Shown: positions 1-7,360 of the stretch, piece after piece
Numbering within the stretch: position 1 is the first letter of the stretch
How the letters are laid out: each line of letters opens with the position of its first letter
Origin: Mobilitalea sp.
GTDB lineage: Bacteria > Bacillota_A > Clostridia > Lachnospirales > Lachnospiraceae
DNA length: 17,045 nt
Assembly: GCA_029974875.1 (NCBI GenBank)
Contig: JARKQP010000563.1
Coordinates: 1-17,045 of the forward strand
Direction: 5' to 3'
The notes under the pieces: model-generated
Told to the model about the DNA's origin: nothing
The model's input: the letters and a program-made list of their open reading frames with translations, nothing else
The model's database searches: none
Program-made: the position numbers and the translations under genes

Positions 1-13
1 GGAGAGCGAAATT

Positions 14-1417
14 ATGGATGAGAGAAAAGTGTACATAAACCCACACAATAACCTGCTGCAGCTGGAGGAGCCAATCTACCAGCTAAATGATGTGAAGGAG
101 CCCAATACCTTCCGCAACCTGTTTCCCTATGATGAGGTTCCGAAAATTGCCTTCAACGACAGAATTGTACCCCATAATCTTCCGGATGAGATCGTTATTA
201 CAGACACTACCTTCCGCGACGGACAGCAGTCAAGGGCACCCTATACCACCGAACAGATTGTTACCATGTTTGATTATTTTCACAGGCTGGGCGGTCCCAA
301 GGGATTAATCCGTCAAAGTGAATTCTTCCTATATAGTAAAAAAGACCGTGACGCCGTATATAAATGTATGGAAAGAGGCTATCAGTTCCCTGAGGTTACC
401 TCCTGGATCAGGGCGAGTAAGTCTGATTTCCAGCTGGTTAAGGATCTGGGGATGAAGGAAACCGGTATCCTGGTAAGCTGCTCTGACTACCATATCTTCT
501 ATAAGATGAAAATGACCAGAAAAGAAGCAATGGAGCATTATCTGAGTGTGGTAAGGGAATGTCTTGAGACCGGTGTTGCCGCAAGATGTCATTTGGAAGA
601 CATTACCCGCTCTGATATCCATGGATTTGTTATACCCTTCTGCAGTGAGCTGATGAAGCTGAGCAAGGTTTATAATCTTCCGGTGAAAATCAGGGCCTGT
701 GATACCATGGGCTATGGTGTAAACTTTGCCGGTGCGGTTATTCCAAGATCAGTCCAGGGAATTATCTATGGTATTATGACCCATGGGGGAGTTCCTTCCA
801 AGTGGCTGGAATGGCATGGGCACAATGATTTCTATAAGGCAGTTACCAATTCAACCACAGCCTGGTTATATGGTGCAAGTGCGGTCAACTGTTCTTTATT
901 TGGAATCGGTGAAAGAACCGGCAATACACCCCTGGAAGCAATGGTATTTGAATATGCGCAGCTTAAGGGCACCCTGGATGGAATGGATACTACGGTTATT
1001 ACGGAGCTGGCAGAGTACTATGAGAAGGAAATCGGCTACCGTGTGCCTTCCAGGACACCATTTGTAGGAAAGAATTTTAATGTTACCCGTGCGGGCATCC
1101 ATGCCGATGGCCTGCTTAAGAATGAGGAGATCTATAATATCTTTGATACGGAGAAATTCTTGAACCGTCCGGTCCTTGTCGCCGTATCCAATACCTCAGG
1201 TCTTGCCGGCATTGCCCACTGGATCAATACCTTCTTCAAATTAAAGGGAGAGAAGTCCGTGGATAAGGCACATCCCGTTGTCCAGAAGGTTAAAGAATGG
1301 GTAGACACAGAATACGAGACTGGCCGTGTTACCGTCATTACAGACGAGGAATTAATTGATATAATCGGGAAAACACAGGATGAACTGGACATCCGGCTGG
1401 TAGATATTTCCGAATAG
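14..1417 (+). CDS. Re-citrate synthase-like / homocitrate-isopropylmalate synthase family enzyme
   Basis: A 467-residue DRE-TIM metallolyase that condenses acetyl-CoA with a 2-oxo acid. Visible motifs are the DTTFRDGQQ signature near residues 64-72 (family DxTLRDGxQ), the metal-binding HGHND at 268-272, and GERTGN at 299-304. A C-terminal stretch (FNVTRAGIHADG) matches the subdomain shared by homocitrate synthases and short isopropylmalate synthases. The full LeuA regulatory domain is absent, so leucine synthesis is less likely. An isocitrate-dehydrogenase-type gene lies directly downstream. In Clostridium kluyveri and relatives an enzyme of this family is the Re-stereospecific citrate synthase, so the inferred job is oxaloacetate plus acetyl-CoA to citrate, feeding 2-oxoglutarate synthesis. 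Homocitrate or isopropylmalate synthase remains possible. The ATG at 14 has GGAG at 1-4. Family is certain; substrate is inferred. Confidence 0.9.
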   Translation: MDERKVYINPHNNLLQLEEPIYQLNDVKEPNTFRNLFPYDEVPKIAFNDRIVPHNLPDEIVITDTTFRDGQQSRAPYTTEQIVTMFDYFHRLGGPKGLIRQSEFFLYSKKDRDAVYKCMERGYQFPEVTSWIRASKSDFQLVKDLGMKETGILVSCSDYHIFYKMKMTRKEAMEHYLSVVRECLETGVAARCHLEDITRSDIHGFVIPFCSELMKLSKVYNLPVKIRACDTMGYGVNFAGAVIPRSVQGIIYGIMTHGGVPSKWLEWHGHNDFYKAVTNSTTAWLYGASAVNCSLFGIGERTGNTPLEAMVFEYAQLKGTLDGMDTTVITELAEYYEKEIGYRVPSRTPFVGKNFNVTRAGIHADGLLKNEEIYNIFDTEKFLNRPVLVAVSNTSGLAGIAHWINTFFKLKGEKSVDKAHPVVQKVKEWVDTEYETGRVTVITDEELIDIIGKTQDELDIRLVDISE

Positions 1418-1453
1418 GGCTGGTAAAAGAAGCCTGTAAACAACACCGGGAGG

Positions 1454-1482
1454 TTGACAAGATACGCCTTAACTAATAAAAT
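1454..1482 (+). promoter_or_regulatory. Sigma-A-type promoter for the isocitrate dehydrogenase gene
   Basis: A perfect -35 TTGACA (1454-1459) is followed by exactly 17 bases and a -10 TAAAAT (1477-1482), one mismatch from TATAAT. Transcription would begin near 1489 and leave a leader of about 115 bases. The dehydrogenase can therefore be transcribed separately from the synthase upstream, although read-through from that gene is also possible because no terminator is seen between them. Confidence 0.7.
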
Positions 1483-1561
1483 GATAGATGGTAACGACGT
1501 ACATTATAAAAAGCCAGGGTATATCCAGGAACAAGCAGTTTTCAGGCACACCCTAGGCAAA

Positions 1562-1583
1562 TAGAATTAGGAAGCTAATTCTA
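1562..1583 (+). promoter_or_regulatory. Perfect 9-bp hairpin or operator in the IDH leader
   Basis: TAGAATTAG (1562-1570) and CTAATTCTA (1575-1583) form a perfect inverted repeat around a 4-base GAAG loop. It ends 11 bases before the GGAGG ribosome binding site (1595-1599). It lacks the U-tract of a terminator. It could be a DNA operator for a dimeric regulator, such as the GntR-type protein encoded at 2809, or an mRNA structure that affects stability or translation. Confidence 0.5.
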
Positions 1584-1605
1584 AGTAAAATATTGGAGGA
1601 TCATT

Positions 1606-2775
1606 ATGGTATCTACAGAGAGAATTGAGGCAGCGAAGGAGCGTTTCGGACAGCTGCTGAAAGAACAGTTGCAGAGAGTAGAGAATATGAAGGCCCAGGG
1701 TGATTTCGTAAATTATAAAGCCCTGGATAAGATTGTTGTTGGTGTATGCGGTGGCGATGGAATTGGTCCGGCTATTACAGCCCAGGCCCAGAGGGTCTTA
1801 GAGCATTTGCTTAAGGATGATATCGCAGCAGGAAAGATTGAATTCCGTGTAATCGATGGCCTTACAATCGAGCGCAGGGCTGCTGAAAATGCAGCGATTC
1901 CTCCAGCAGTTCTGGAAGAAATCAAAAAATGCCATGTTGTACTGAAGGGACCTACAACAACTCCCAGGAAGGGCGATCCATGGCCAAATGTGGAGAGCGC
2001 AAATGTCGCGATGAGAAAGGAACTGGATCTCTTCGCAAATGTGAGGCCGGTCCGTATTCCGGAGCAGGGTATTGACTGGACCTTCTACCGTGAAAATACG
2101 GAGGGTGCATATGCCGTAGGAAGTAAGGGTGTCCATGTGACGGAAGACCTGGGGGTAGATTTTACAATCGCAACCACCCAGGGTACAGAGCGGATTATCA
2201 GGGCGGCCTTTGAATTTGCCAAAGCAAATGGCAAGACAAGGGTTACGGCAGTTACGAAGGCAAATATTATTAAGACTACGGATGGTAAGTTCTTAGATAT
2301 CTTCAGGGAAATTGCAAAGGATTATCCTGAGATTACAGCCGATGACTGGTATATCGATATTATGACAGCGAAGCTGGTCGATGAGAAGAGAAGGAAGGAT
2401 TTCCAGGTAGTAGTACTTCCCAACCTGTATGGAGATATCATCACCGATGAGGCAGCAGAGTTCCAGGGCGGTGTCGGTACAGCCGGAAGTGCCAATATCG
2501 GCAAGAAATACGCTATGTTCGAGGCAATCCACGGCTCAGCACCCCGTATGGTGGATGAGGGCAGGGATATCTATGCAGATCCCTGCAGCATGATCCGTGC
2601 AGGAGCCATGTTACTTGCCCACATCGGTTACAACAAGGAAGCGGATAAGGTTTACCGTGCCCTTGACATCTGCACCGTAACTGAGCGTAAGGTTGTGACC
2701 ACCGGCAGGGCTACAGGCGCTACAGGTACAGAGTTTGCTGACTACCTGATGGACACCATCGAAAAGATGGATTAG
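1606..2775 (+). CDS. Isocitrate/isopropylmalate dehydrogenase family protein, probable isocitrate dehydrogenase
   Basis: A 389-residue beta-decarboxylating dehydrogenase, near the usual length of prokaryotic isocitrate dehydrogenase. It has GGDGIGP at 49-55, a substrate loop with SANVAMRKELDLFANVRPV (roughly 133-151), YRENTEGAY with the family tyrosine, the metal-binding aspartates in NLYGDIITDEAAE, and the cofactor-side motif EAIHGSAPRM. The SxNxxxRxxLDLF pattern points to isocitrate rather than isopropylmalate. The predicted reaction is isocitrate to 2-oxoglutarate plus CO2. The residues after HGSAP do not match either textbook NAD or NADP pattern, so cofactor use is open. About 40 helical residues precede the Rossmann core. 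The ATG has GGAGG at 1595-1599. With the synthase upstream it completes a route to glutamate; an aconitase gene would be expected just outside the window. Confidence 0.9.
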   Translation: MVSTERIEAAKERFGQLLKEQLQRVENMKAQGDFVNYKALDKIVVGVCGGDGIGPAITAQAQRVLEHLLKDDIAAGKIEFRVIDGLTIERRAAENAAIPPAVLEEIKKCHVVLKGPTTTPRKGDPWPNVESANVAMRKELDLFANVRPVRIPEQGIDWTFYRENTEGAYAVGSKGVHVTEDLGVDFTIATTQGTERIIRAAFEFAKANGKTRVTAVTKANIIKTTDGKFLDIFREIAKDYPEITADDWYIDIMTAKLVDEKRRKDFQVVVLPNLYGDIITDEAAEFQGGVGTAGSANIGKKYAMFEAIHGSAPRMVDEGRDIYADPCSMIRAGAMLLAHIGYNKEADKVYRALDICTVTERKVVTTGRATGATGTEFADYLMDTIEKMD

Positions 2776-2808
2776 CAGAGGTATTATGGTACCTAAGGAG
2801 GGAATTCT

Positions 2809-3477
2809 TTGGAAGATTATAATCTTCAAAAGGAAGTGTCGGATAAATATTCATTAAGGGGCAGGGTATTTACAAAGCTCAGGGAAGATATCCTGGCGGG
2901 CCTTTACCAGGAGAATGAAGAATTAAAGGAGAATACAATAGCCCTGGAGCTTGGGGTAAGCCGTACTCCCGTGCGGGAGGCCTTAAGGCAGCTTGAGCTG
3001 GAAGGGCTCATAACCATGATCCCTAACAAGGGAGCCTATGTTACCGGTATAACCTCCAAGGATATCCATGATATCTATATGATTCGTTCTTATCTGGAGG
3101 GTCTATGTGCCAGGTGGGCCTGTGAAAATATAACGGAGGCCCAGATTGAAGCCCTGGACGAGATCTTATACCTGTCGGATTTTCATGCCAGGCGAAGCCA
3201 TTATGAGCAGCTGGTGGATTTAGACAATAAATTCCATGAGCAGATCTATAAGGCTTCGGGGAGTAAGATCTTAAACCATGTCCTTACGGACTTCCACCAT
3301 TATGTGGAAAGGGTGCGCAAGCTTACCCTGGCTGTTCCGGAACGGGCTGCAAAATCAAGTCAGGAGCATGCAGCGATCCTGGATGCGATCCGCAAACGGG
3401 ATGGGGATCTGGCAGAGGCCCTGGCCCACGAGCATATTGTGAAATCAATGAAGAACATTATGGACCGAGGTTTATAA
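2809..3477 (+). CDS. GntR-family transcriptional regulator, FadR/FCD subfamily
   Basis: A 222-residue regulator with an N-terminal winged helix-turn-helix (about residues 15-80; recognition segment LGVSRTPVREALRQLELEGL) and a C-terminal all-helical FCD ligand domain (about 90-215). The FCD metal-site histidines are visible in NKFHEQIY, SQEHAAI and ALAHEHI. FCD regulators usually bind small organic acids. Translation starts at TTG 2809, strongly supported by AAGGAGG at 2795-2801 with 7 bases of spacing. The gene sits only 33 bases after the dehydrogenase, so it is probably co-transcribed and may control the citrate/2-oxoglutarate genes or itself. That link rests on position only; the ligand is unknown. 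Confidence 0.9.
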   Translation: MEDYNLQKEVSDKYSLRGRVFTKLREDILAGLYQENEELKENTIALELGVSRTPVREALRQLELEGLITMIPNKGAYVTGITSKDIHDIYMIRSYLEGLCARWACENITEAQIEALDEILYLSDFHARRSHYEQLVDLDNKFHEQIYKASGSKILNHVLTDFHHYVERVRKLTLAVPERAAKSSQEHAAILDAIRKRDGDLAEALAHEHIVKSMKNIMDRGL

Positions 3478-3548
3478 AGCAAACACAAATCTGGATCCAT
3501 TGGTACCCGCAGAAATATCACAGGATATAGAAAAGGGGGACTATTGTT

Positions 3549-4319
3549 ATGATACCAAGCTCAACCATTTTTGCTTTCATCGTTGCGGCTATATTTACGT
3601 TGCTTTTACCTATTGTGATTCTTATTGTTTTAGCAGTAAAGAAAAAGTTAAGCGGTCTGCCATTGCTTTTAGGGGTGGCTGCCTTCTTCATATCACAAAT
3701 CCTGCTGCGCATACCGATTTTAAACATACTGTCAGGACAGGAATGGTATAAGGCCTTTGCATTGAACTTTATTCCATATGCATTATGCCTAAGCTTAAGT
3801 GCCGGACTGTTTGAGGAAAGTGCGCGCCTTGGAGGAGCGTTACTGCTAAAAAGGCAAAGAAGCTACAAGGACATAATATCCTTTGGCCTTGGCCATGGCT
3901 TTTGTGAGGTTATTTTGTTGGTTGGATTTACTCAGATTAATAACATAATGCTATCCATGGCAATAAATAATGGAGGCGGGGCACTTACGGCTGCATTACC
4001 GGCCGAAACCCTAAAAACTGTCGTTGACCAGCTGACGGCTGTCAATCCTGTCCATGTCTACTGGGGGATTGCAGAACGGTTTTCCGCTGTGACATTCCAT
4101 GTATTTGCAACTATGCTTGTGTTCAAAGGTGTAATAAACAGGAAATGGATTTATTATGTTTTAGCCATAGCCGCCCATACGCTGTTTAACTTTTTGGCAG
4201 TTATGCTTGCCCGTTATACCGGAATCACAATTACGGAGCTTGTGTTATTGATCCTGGCATTAGCGGCAGGAGTTTATGTTATTAAGCAAAAGAAAGATCA
4301 TGGGGATCCTGCCATGTAA
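3549..4319 (+). CDS. YhfC-family polytopic membrane protein (putative glutamic-type intramembrane protease)
   Basis: A 256-residue, very hydrophobic protein with about seven membrane segments. It carries the features I associate with the YhfC (DUF2324) family: FEESAR at residues 88-93 in a membrane helix, GLGHGFCE around 113-120, an ERFSAVTFH segment near 180-188, and a late AHTLFN motif. Such conserved Glu, His and Asn residues within helices are why the family is grouped with CAAX/Abi-type intramembrane proteases; activity is not shown here. The ATG at 3549 has AAGGGGG at 3533-3539. It lies 71 bases after the GntR gene on the same strand and is followed by a strong terminator. Its substrate and its relation to the citrate genes are unknown. 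Confidence 0.8.
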   Translation: MIPSSTIFAFIVAAIFTLLLPIVILIVLAVKKKLSGLPLLLGVAAFFISQILLRIPILNILSGQEWYKAFALNFIPYALCLSLSAGLFEESARLGGALLLKRQRSYKDIISFGLGHGFCEVILLVGFTQINNIMLSMAINNGGGALTAALPAETLKTVVDQLTAVNPVHVYWGIAERFSAVTFHVFATMLVFKGVINRKWIYYVLAIAAHTLFNFLAVMLARYTGITITELVLLILALAAGVYVIKQKKDHGDPAM

Positions 4320-4623
4320 ACGAAATTGTATGGAAAATTGCATTGCAGATTGTAATACAGTGATATGATTATAATAATTATAAATGGTTTGATATGATAT
4401 GCTATATAAAAGAATAGACAGAGTTAAACGGCGGTTTTGTGGATATAGAGACAAAGCCGCCGTTTTGTATGGGGTATCTGGAAGCCAGCCTTAGCCTCTT
4501 GTTAATTAGATGGATCCTTGGCAGCATTCCGGTCAATCAGATGGATTCTTGCCAGCACTCAGGTCATCAGATGGATCCTTGCCAGCTCTCCGGTTAATCA
4601 GATGGGTTCTTTCGGTATTCCGG
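4320..4623. other. Intergenic region: AT-rich stretch, terminator, then tandem repeats
   Basis: This gap of about 300 bases holds an AT-rich, gene-free stretch (4320-4425) in which I find no promoter with correct spacing, then the terminator at 4426-4465, a short spacer, and the degenerate 30-31 bp array from 4501 that runs into the DUF2512 gene. No ORF of coding quality is present. Confidence 0.8.
4426..4465 (+). terminator. Rho-independent terminator after the yhfC-like gene
   Basis: AAACGGCGGTTTTGT (4426-4440) pairs with ACAAAGCCGCCGTTT (4451-4465) over 15 positions with a single G-U wobble. The loop is 10 bases and a short T-rich run follows. It closes the plus-strand unit that begins near 1489. 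The 3' side is also usable in part from the opposite strand, because the left arm begins with an A-run. Confidence 0.85.
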
Positions 4624-4663
4624 TCAATCAAATAGATCCTCATCGGCACTCCGGTCAATAATC
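4501..4663. repeat. 30-31 bp tandem array grown from the 3' end of the DUF2512 gene
   Basis: Five head-to-tail units begin at 4501, 4531, 4562, 4592 and 4622 (30, 31, 30, 30 and 31 bp), with a partial unit from 4653. The plus-strand consensus starts GGTCAATCAGATGGATYCTT and ends near GCACTCC. The unit at 4622-4652 contains the DUF2512 stop codon (complement of 4624-4626) and its last nine codons. At the same place every other unit also has a minus-strand TGA or TAA. The array thus looks like repeated copies of the gene's C-terminal codons plus stop. Confidence 0.85.
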
Positions 4664-4980
4664 TTGTGGAAGAAATATTCACCCACACCTAAGATAATCC
4701 CTGAGACCAGGGCAGTGATAAAGGTGATTTCATTAATATTCCATACGAAATTAAACAGATAAATGATGATGGTGTTTAAAACCATATCAGCAATCGTGGC
4801 AACGGCATTATTGGTAGCAGGCAGCAGTGCCATGTCACCGACCATATATGAAATAATGGTGGTTATCAGTGACAGGAAAAGAATCTGCCCGAATGACAGA
4901 TTGCTAAGAAGCAGTAAGGCGATTTCGAGAATGAAGGCAGTCATTAAAAATTTGACAACTAGCGCAGATATATGTTTCAA
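4624..4980 (-). CDS. DUF2512 (YndM-like) small integral membrane protein
   Basis: A 118-residue protein with four predicted membrane helices (about 8-26, 30-50, 60-80 and 87-107) and an acidic tail, SADEDLFD. The opening MKHISALVVKFLM and the overall size match the YndM/DUF2512 family of Firmicutes, whose function is not established. The start is TTG (complement of 4978-4980), supported by AAGGAGAT (complement of 4987-4994). The gene is monocistronic on the minus strand, between the convergent yhfC unit and the ABC-F gene. Its last codons form the first unit of a tandem array, so the C-terminal tail sequence may itself be recent. Confidence 0.75.
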   Translation of the reverse strand: MKHISALVVKFLMTAFILEIALLLLSNLSFGQILFLSLITTIISYMVGDMALLPATNNAVATIADMVLNTIIIYLFNFVWNINEITFITALVSGIILGVGEYFFHKIIDRSADEDLFD

Positions 4981-4995
4981 TGTTGCATCTCCTTT

Positions 4996-5027
4996 GGGTA
5001 TTATACTATAAGATATGATGATATTAT
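4996..5027 (-). promoter_or_regulatory. Possible promoter of the DUF2512 gene
   Basis: Reading the minus strand upstream of the start, TTGGGA is followed by 17 bases and TATAGT, which runs directly into a second -10-like TATAAT. The -35 is poor and the two -10 choices overlap, so this is a modest call based on position just before the ribosome binding site. Confidence 0.35.
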
Positions 5028-5074
5028 TCCCAAATGAGTTATACTTATGCAGAACTGCAGAATACAGGAAATAG

Positions 5075-5117
5075 AAGGGAACCGTTACATTTCAACCCTA
5101 TTTGTAACGGTTCCCTT
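5075..5117 (-). terminator. Strong hairpin, probable terminator of the ABC-F transcript
   Basis: AAGGGAACCGTTACA (5075-5089) and TGTAACGGTTCCCTT (5103-5117) are a perfect 15-bp inverted repeat around a 13-base loop. On the minus strand it lies downstream of the ABC-F gene and its repeat array and is followed by a pyrimidine-rich but imperfect U-tract. On the plus strand it is followed by TT and C, so it may work in both directions. Confidence 0.7.
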
Positions 5118-5132
5118 TTCAGGTCTTAGCCC

Positions 5133-5294
5133 GGCTACCAATTGCTTTCAGCTACTAGTTATTTTCAGCTACTAGTTATTTTCAGCTACCAGTTGTTTTT
5201 CAGCTACCGGCTGTTTTTAGCTACCGGTTGTTTTTAGCTACCGGCTGTTTTTAGCTACCGGCTATTTTCAGCTGCCGGTTATTCCTCAGCTGCC
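5133..5294. repeat. 17-bp tandem array grown from the 3' end of the ABC-F gene
   Basis: Nine units begin at 5133, 5150, 5167, 5184, 5202, 5219, 5236, 5253 and 5270 (seven of 17 bp, two of 18 bp), plus a 7-bp partial at 5288. The plus-strand consensus is AGCTACCGGCTGTTTTT. The units at 5150 and 5167 are identical. The unit at 5270-5287 contains the ABC-F stop codon (complement of 5279-5281), and the partial unit lies in the codons for the C-terminal QLAAEE. The period is not a multiple of three, so the copies are not a continued reading frame. Confidence 0.9.
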
Positions 5295-7258
5295 AGCTGC
5301 TCCCAGAGCTCCATCAGCTCAAGCAGCCGGTCTTCAAGTGCCTTTTTTTCATCATTTAATTCAATCAGCTTCTGGACGTTGGTAAAGATATCCTCCCTGG
5401 TCAGCAGTTCATCAATTTCATCACTGCGCTGCTCCAGCTGATGGATTTCATCCTCCGTCTTTTTTAGTTCATTCTTTCTTTTCCGGAGCCTTGCCTGCTC
5501 CTCCTTCTGTTGCTGCCAGCTCTGCTTATTTTCGCTTTCGACTTCTGTAGCCGCCTGGGAGGAGGAAGATGCAAAAGCAGCTGCCGGAAAAGCTCCAGGC
5601 CTGCCAAAGGAGGCCTGGGAAGGCTGCGCCGCCCTGCCTAAGGCAGCGGCTTCCACCTCGGATTTTTTCTCCAGGTAATAATCATAGTTTCCTATGTAAT
5701 TGAGCAGGGACTGTTCCGTTAAATCCAGGATCCGGGTGGCAGTTTTATTGATGAAATAACGGTCATGGGATACGTACAATACGGTTCCGTTATAATGGTT
5801 CAGGGCATTTTCCAGGATTTCCTTGGAGGTGATGTCCAAATGGTTTGTCGGCTCATCCAGGATTAACAGGTTGGCCTCGGACAGCATCAGCTTGGCAAGG
5901 GACACACGCCCCCGTTCCCCGCCGCTGATATCCTTGATACGCTTAAATACATCATCCTCCGTAAAGAGGAAGGCTGCAAGTATGTTGCGGACCGTGGTAT
6001 TATCCAGGTTAGGATAGGCATCCTGTAATTCATCGAACAAGGTCTTGTCAGGATCAAGGACCTGATGCGCCTGGTCATAGTAGCCCACATGGACCTTGGA
6101 GCCCAGCCTGACCTGTCCTGCATCAGCCTCCACCTGCCCGTTGATTATCTTTAAAATGGTGGTCTTGCCGGTTCCGTTATTTCCGATAATGGCAACCTTT
6201 TCCCCCCGCTTAATCTCAAAATTTAAATCCTTAAACAGGGTCAGGGAGCCATAGGACTTTGATAAGCCGGCTATGGATAGCACATCATTTCCGCTCATTA
6301 CCAGGGGCTCAAGGTGGAAATGCATCTCCGTATGCTCCGTGGGACGCTCCAGGCGTTCTATTTTTTCAAGCATTTTTTCCCGGCTTTCCGCACGCTTGAT
6401 GGATTTCTCCCGGTTGAAGGAGCGGAGCTTTGATATTACCTCCTCCTGATGCTTAATTTCCTGTTGTTGGTTTAAGTATTGCTTAAACAGGGCATTTTGG
6501 AGCATTGCTTTTTTCTGGGAATAGGCAGAGTAATTTCCTTCAAAGGTCTGGCATTTGGAAAAATCCAGCTCAATGACCTTGGAAACCACCTTGTCCAGGA
6601 AATAGCGGTCATGGGCAACCAGGACTACAGCACCGTTATAATTTAACAAAAAGGTTTCCAACCAGGCAATGGACAATAAATCCAGGTGGTTGGTGTGCTC
6701 ATCCAGCAGGATGATGTCCGGCCTTGAAAGAAGGAGCTTTCCCAGGGCAATGCGGGTTTTTTGTCCACCGGACAGCGTGTCCACCTTCTTATCAAAATCC
6801 TCCACCGTAAAACCAAGCCCCTTTAAGAGACCGGTCACCTCGCTTTGGTAGGCATAGCCGTTTTTTAGCTCGAATTCGTGGGTTAACCTGGTATAGGTGT
6901 TTAGCAGCTGGTTTAATTTATCCCCGGAGGCATGCTTCATCTCAAGCTCCAGGGCTCTGATGCTGGCATCCAGGTCAATGACCTCCTGCTTTACGGTTAG
7001 CATTTCTTCATATATGGTACTATCCGAGGACAGGTTTTGGTGCTGGGCAAGGTAGCCTATAGTGCTTCCCTTTGATAAAACCACTTCACCGCCATCAGCC
7101 GGAATTTCTTTCATAATTATTTTTAATAAGGTAGACTTGCCGGCACCGTTAATTCCTACAACCGCAACCTTCTCCTTCTCATTTACATGGAAGGATACCT
7201 CCTTTAGGATCTGGTTGGTACCGAAAGCCTTGCTTATGTTATTACATGCGAGAATCAT
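5279..7258 (-). CDS. ABC-F family ribosome-associated ATPase
   Basis: A 659-residue twin-ATPase protein with no membrane segments. Domain 1 has Walker A GINGAGKST (35-43), signature LSGGQ (162-166), Walker B ending IILLDE (182-187), and AHDRYF. Domain 2 has GNNGTGKT, ISGGERGR, LLILDEPTNHLD and SHDRYF. The linker between them is the charged, arginine-rich helical segment (NREKSIKRAESREKM) that in ABC-F proteins reaches the ribosomal P-site tRNA. A Ser/Ala/Pro-rich spacer and a C-terminal coiled coil follow. ABC-F members tune translation or protect ribosomes from antibiotics; which applies here is unknown. Walker B of domain 1 is followed by His where Pro is normal (DEHTNHLD). The ATG lacks a strong ribosome binding site and follows a structured leader. 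The 3' end seeds a tandem array. Confidence 0.93.
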   Translation of the reverse strand: MILACNNISKAFGTNQILKEVSFHVNEKEKVAVVGINGAGKSTLLKIIMKEIPADGGEVVLSKGSTIGYLAQHQNLSSDSTIYEEMLTVKQEVIDLDASIRALELEMKHASGDKLNQLLNTYTRLTHEFELKNGYAYQSEVTGLLKGLGFTVEDFDKKVDTLSGGQKTRIALGKLLLSRPDIILLDEHTNHLDLLSIAWLETFLLNYNGAVVLVAHDRYFLDKVVSKVIELDFSKCQTFEGNYSAYSQKKAMLQNALFKQYLNQQQEIKHQEEVISKLRSFNREKSIKRAESREKMLEKIERLERPTEHTEMHFHLEPLVMSGNDVLSIAGLSKSYGSLTLFKDLNFEIKRGEKVAIIGNNGTGKTTILKIINGQVEADAGQVRLGSKVHVGYYDQAHQVLDPDKTLFDELQDAYPNLDNTTVRNILAAFLFTEDDVFKRIKDISGGERGRVSLAKLMLSEANLLILDEPTNHLDITSKEILENALNHYNGTVLYVSHDRYFINKTATRILDLTEQSLLNYIGNYDYYLEKKSEVEAAALGRAAQPSQASFGRPGAFPAAAFASSSSQAATEVESENKQSWQQQKEEQARLRKRKNELKKTEDEIHQLEQRSDEIDELLTREDIFTNVQKLIELNDEKKALEDRLLELMELWEQLAAEE

Positions 7259-7284
7259 TGTTAATACCCGTGCCTTTCATTTTC

Positions 7285-7341
7285 TTATGGCCTATTAAAA
7301 AATGGAATAGGCCACATTTATTCCGCTGTTAATTTTAACAT
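7285..7341 (-). promoter_or_regulatory. Putative ABC-F leader: two mini-ORFs and a hairpin
   Basis: On the minus strand, upstream of the ABC-F start, are two adjacent tiny frames: MLKLTAE (complement of 7318-7341), preceded by AGGA, and MWPIPFFNRP (complement of 7285-7317), whose ATG directly follows the first stop. The second frame spans a perfect 9-bp hairpin, TGGCCTATT (7288-7296) with AATAGGCCA (7306-7314). Many antibiotic-resistance ABC-F genes are controlled by leader-peptide attenuation, which makes this layout suggestive. Translation of either frame is not shown. Confidence 0.4.
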
Positions 7342-7360
7342 AGGAATTCCTACAAGTAAA

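Noticed and set aside
1489..1605. A riboswitch in the dehydrogenase leader
   Set aside because: Only one short hairpin is visible and none of the conserved cores I can recognise is present; the leader is also short for most riboswitch classes.
3500..3751. An 83-codon ORF starting before the yhfC-like gene
   Set aside because: It overlaps the yhfC-like frame in another phase, has no ribosome binding site and shows no family features.
4343..4375. Promoter-like TTGCAG and TATAAT before the terminator at 4426
   Set aside because: The spacing is 21 bases (or 14 from the next TTGTAA), outside the working range, and no plus-strand gene follows.
4501..4663. Regular 30-31 bp repeats that could be taken for a CRISPR array
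   Set aside because: The units lie directly head to tail with no spacers, are degenerate, and are derived from the neighbouring gene's 3' end; no cas gene is in the window.
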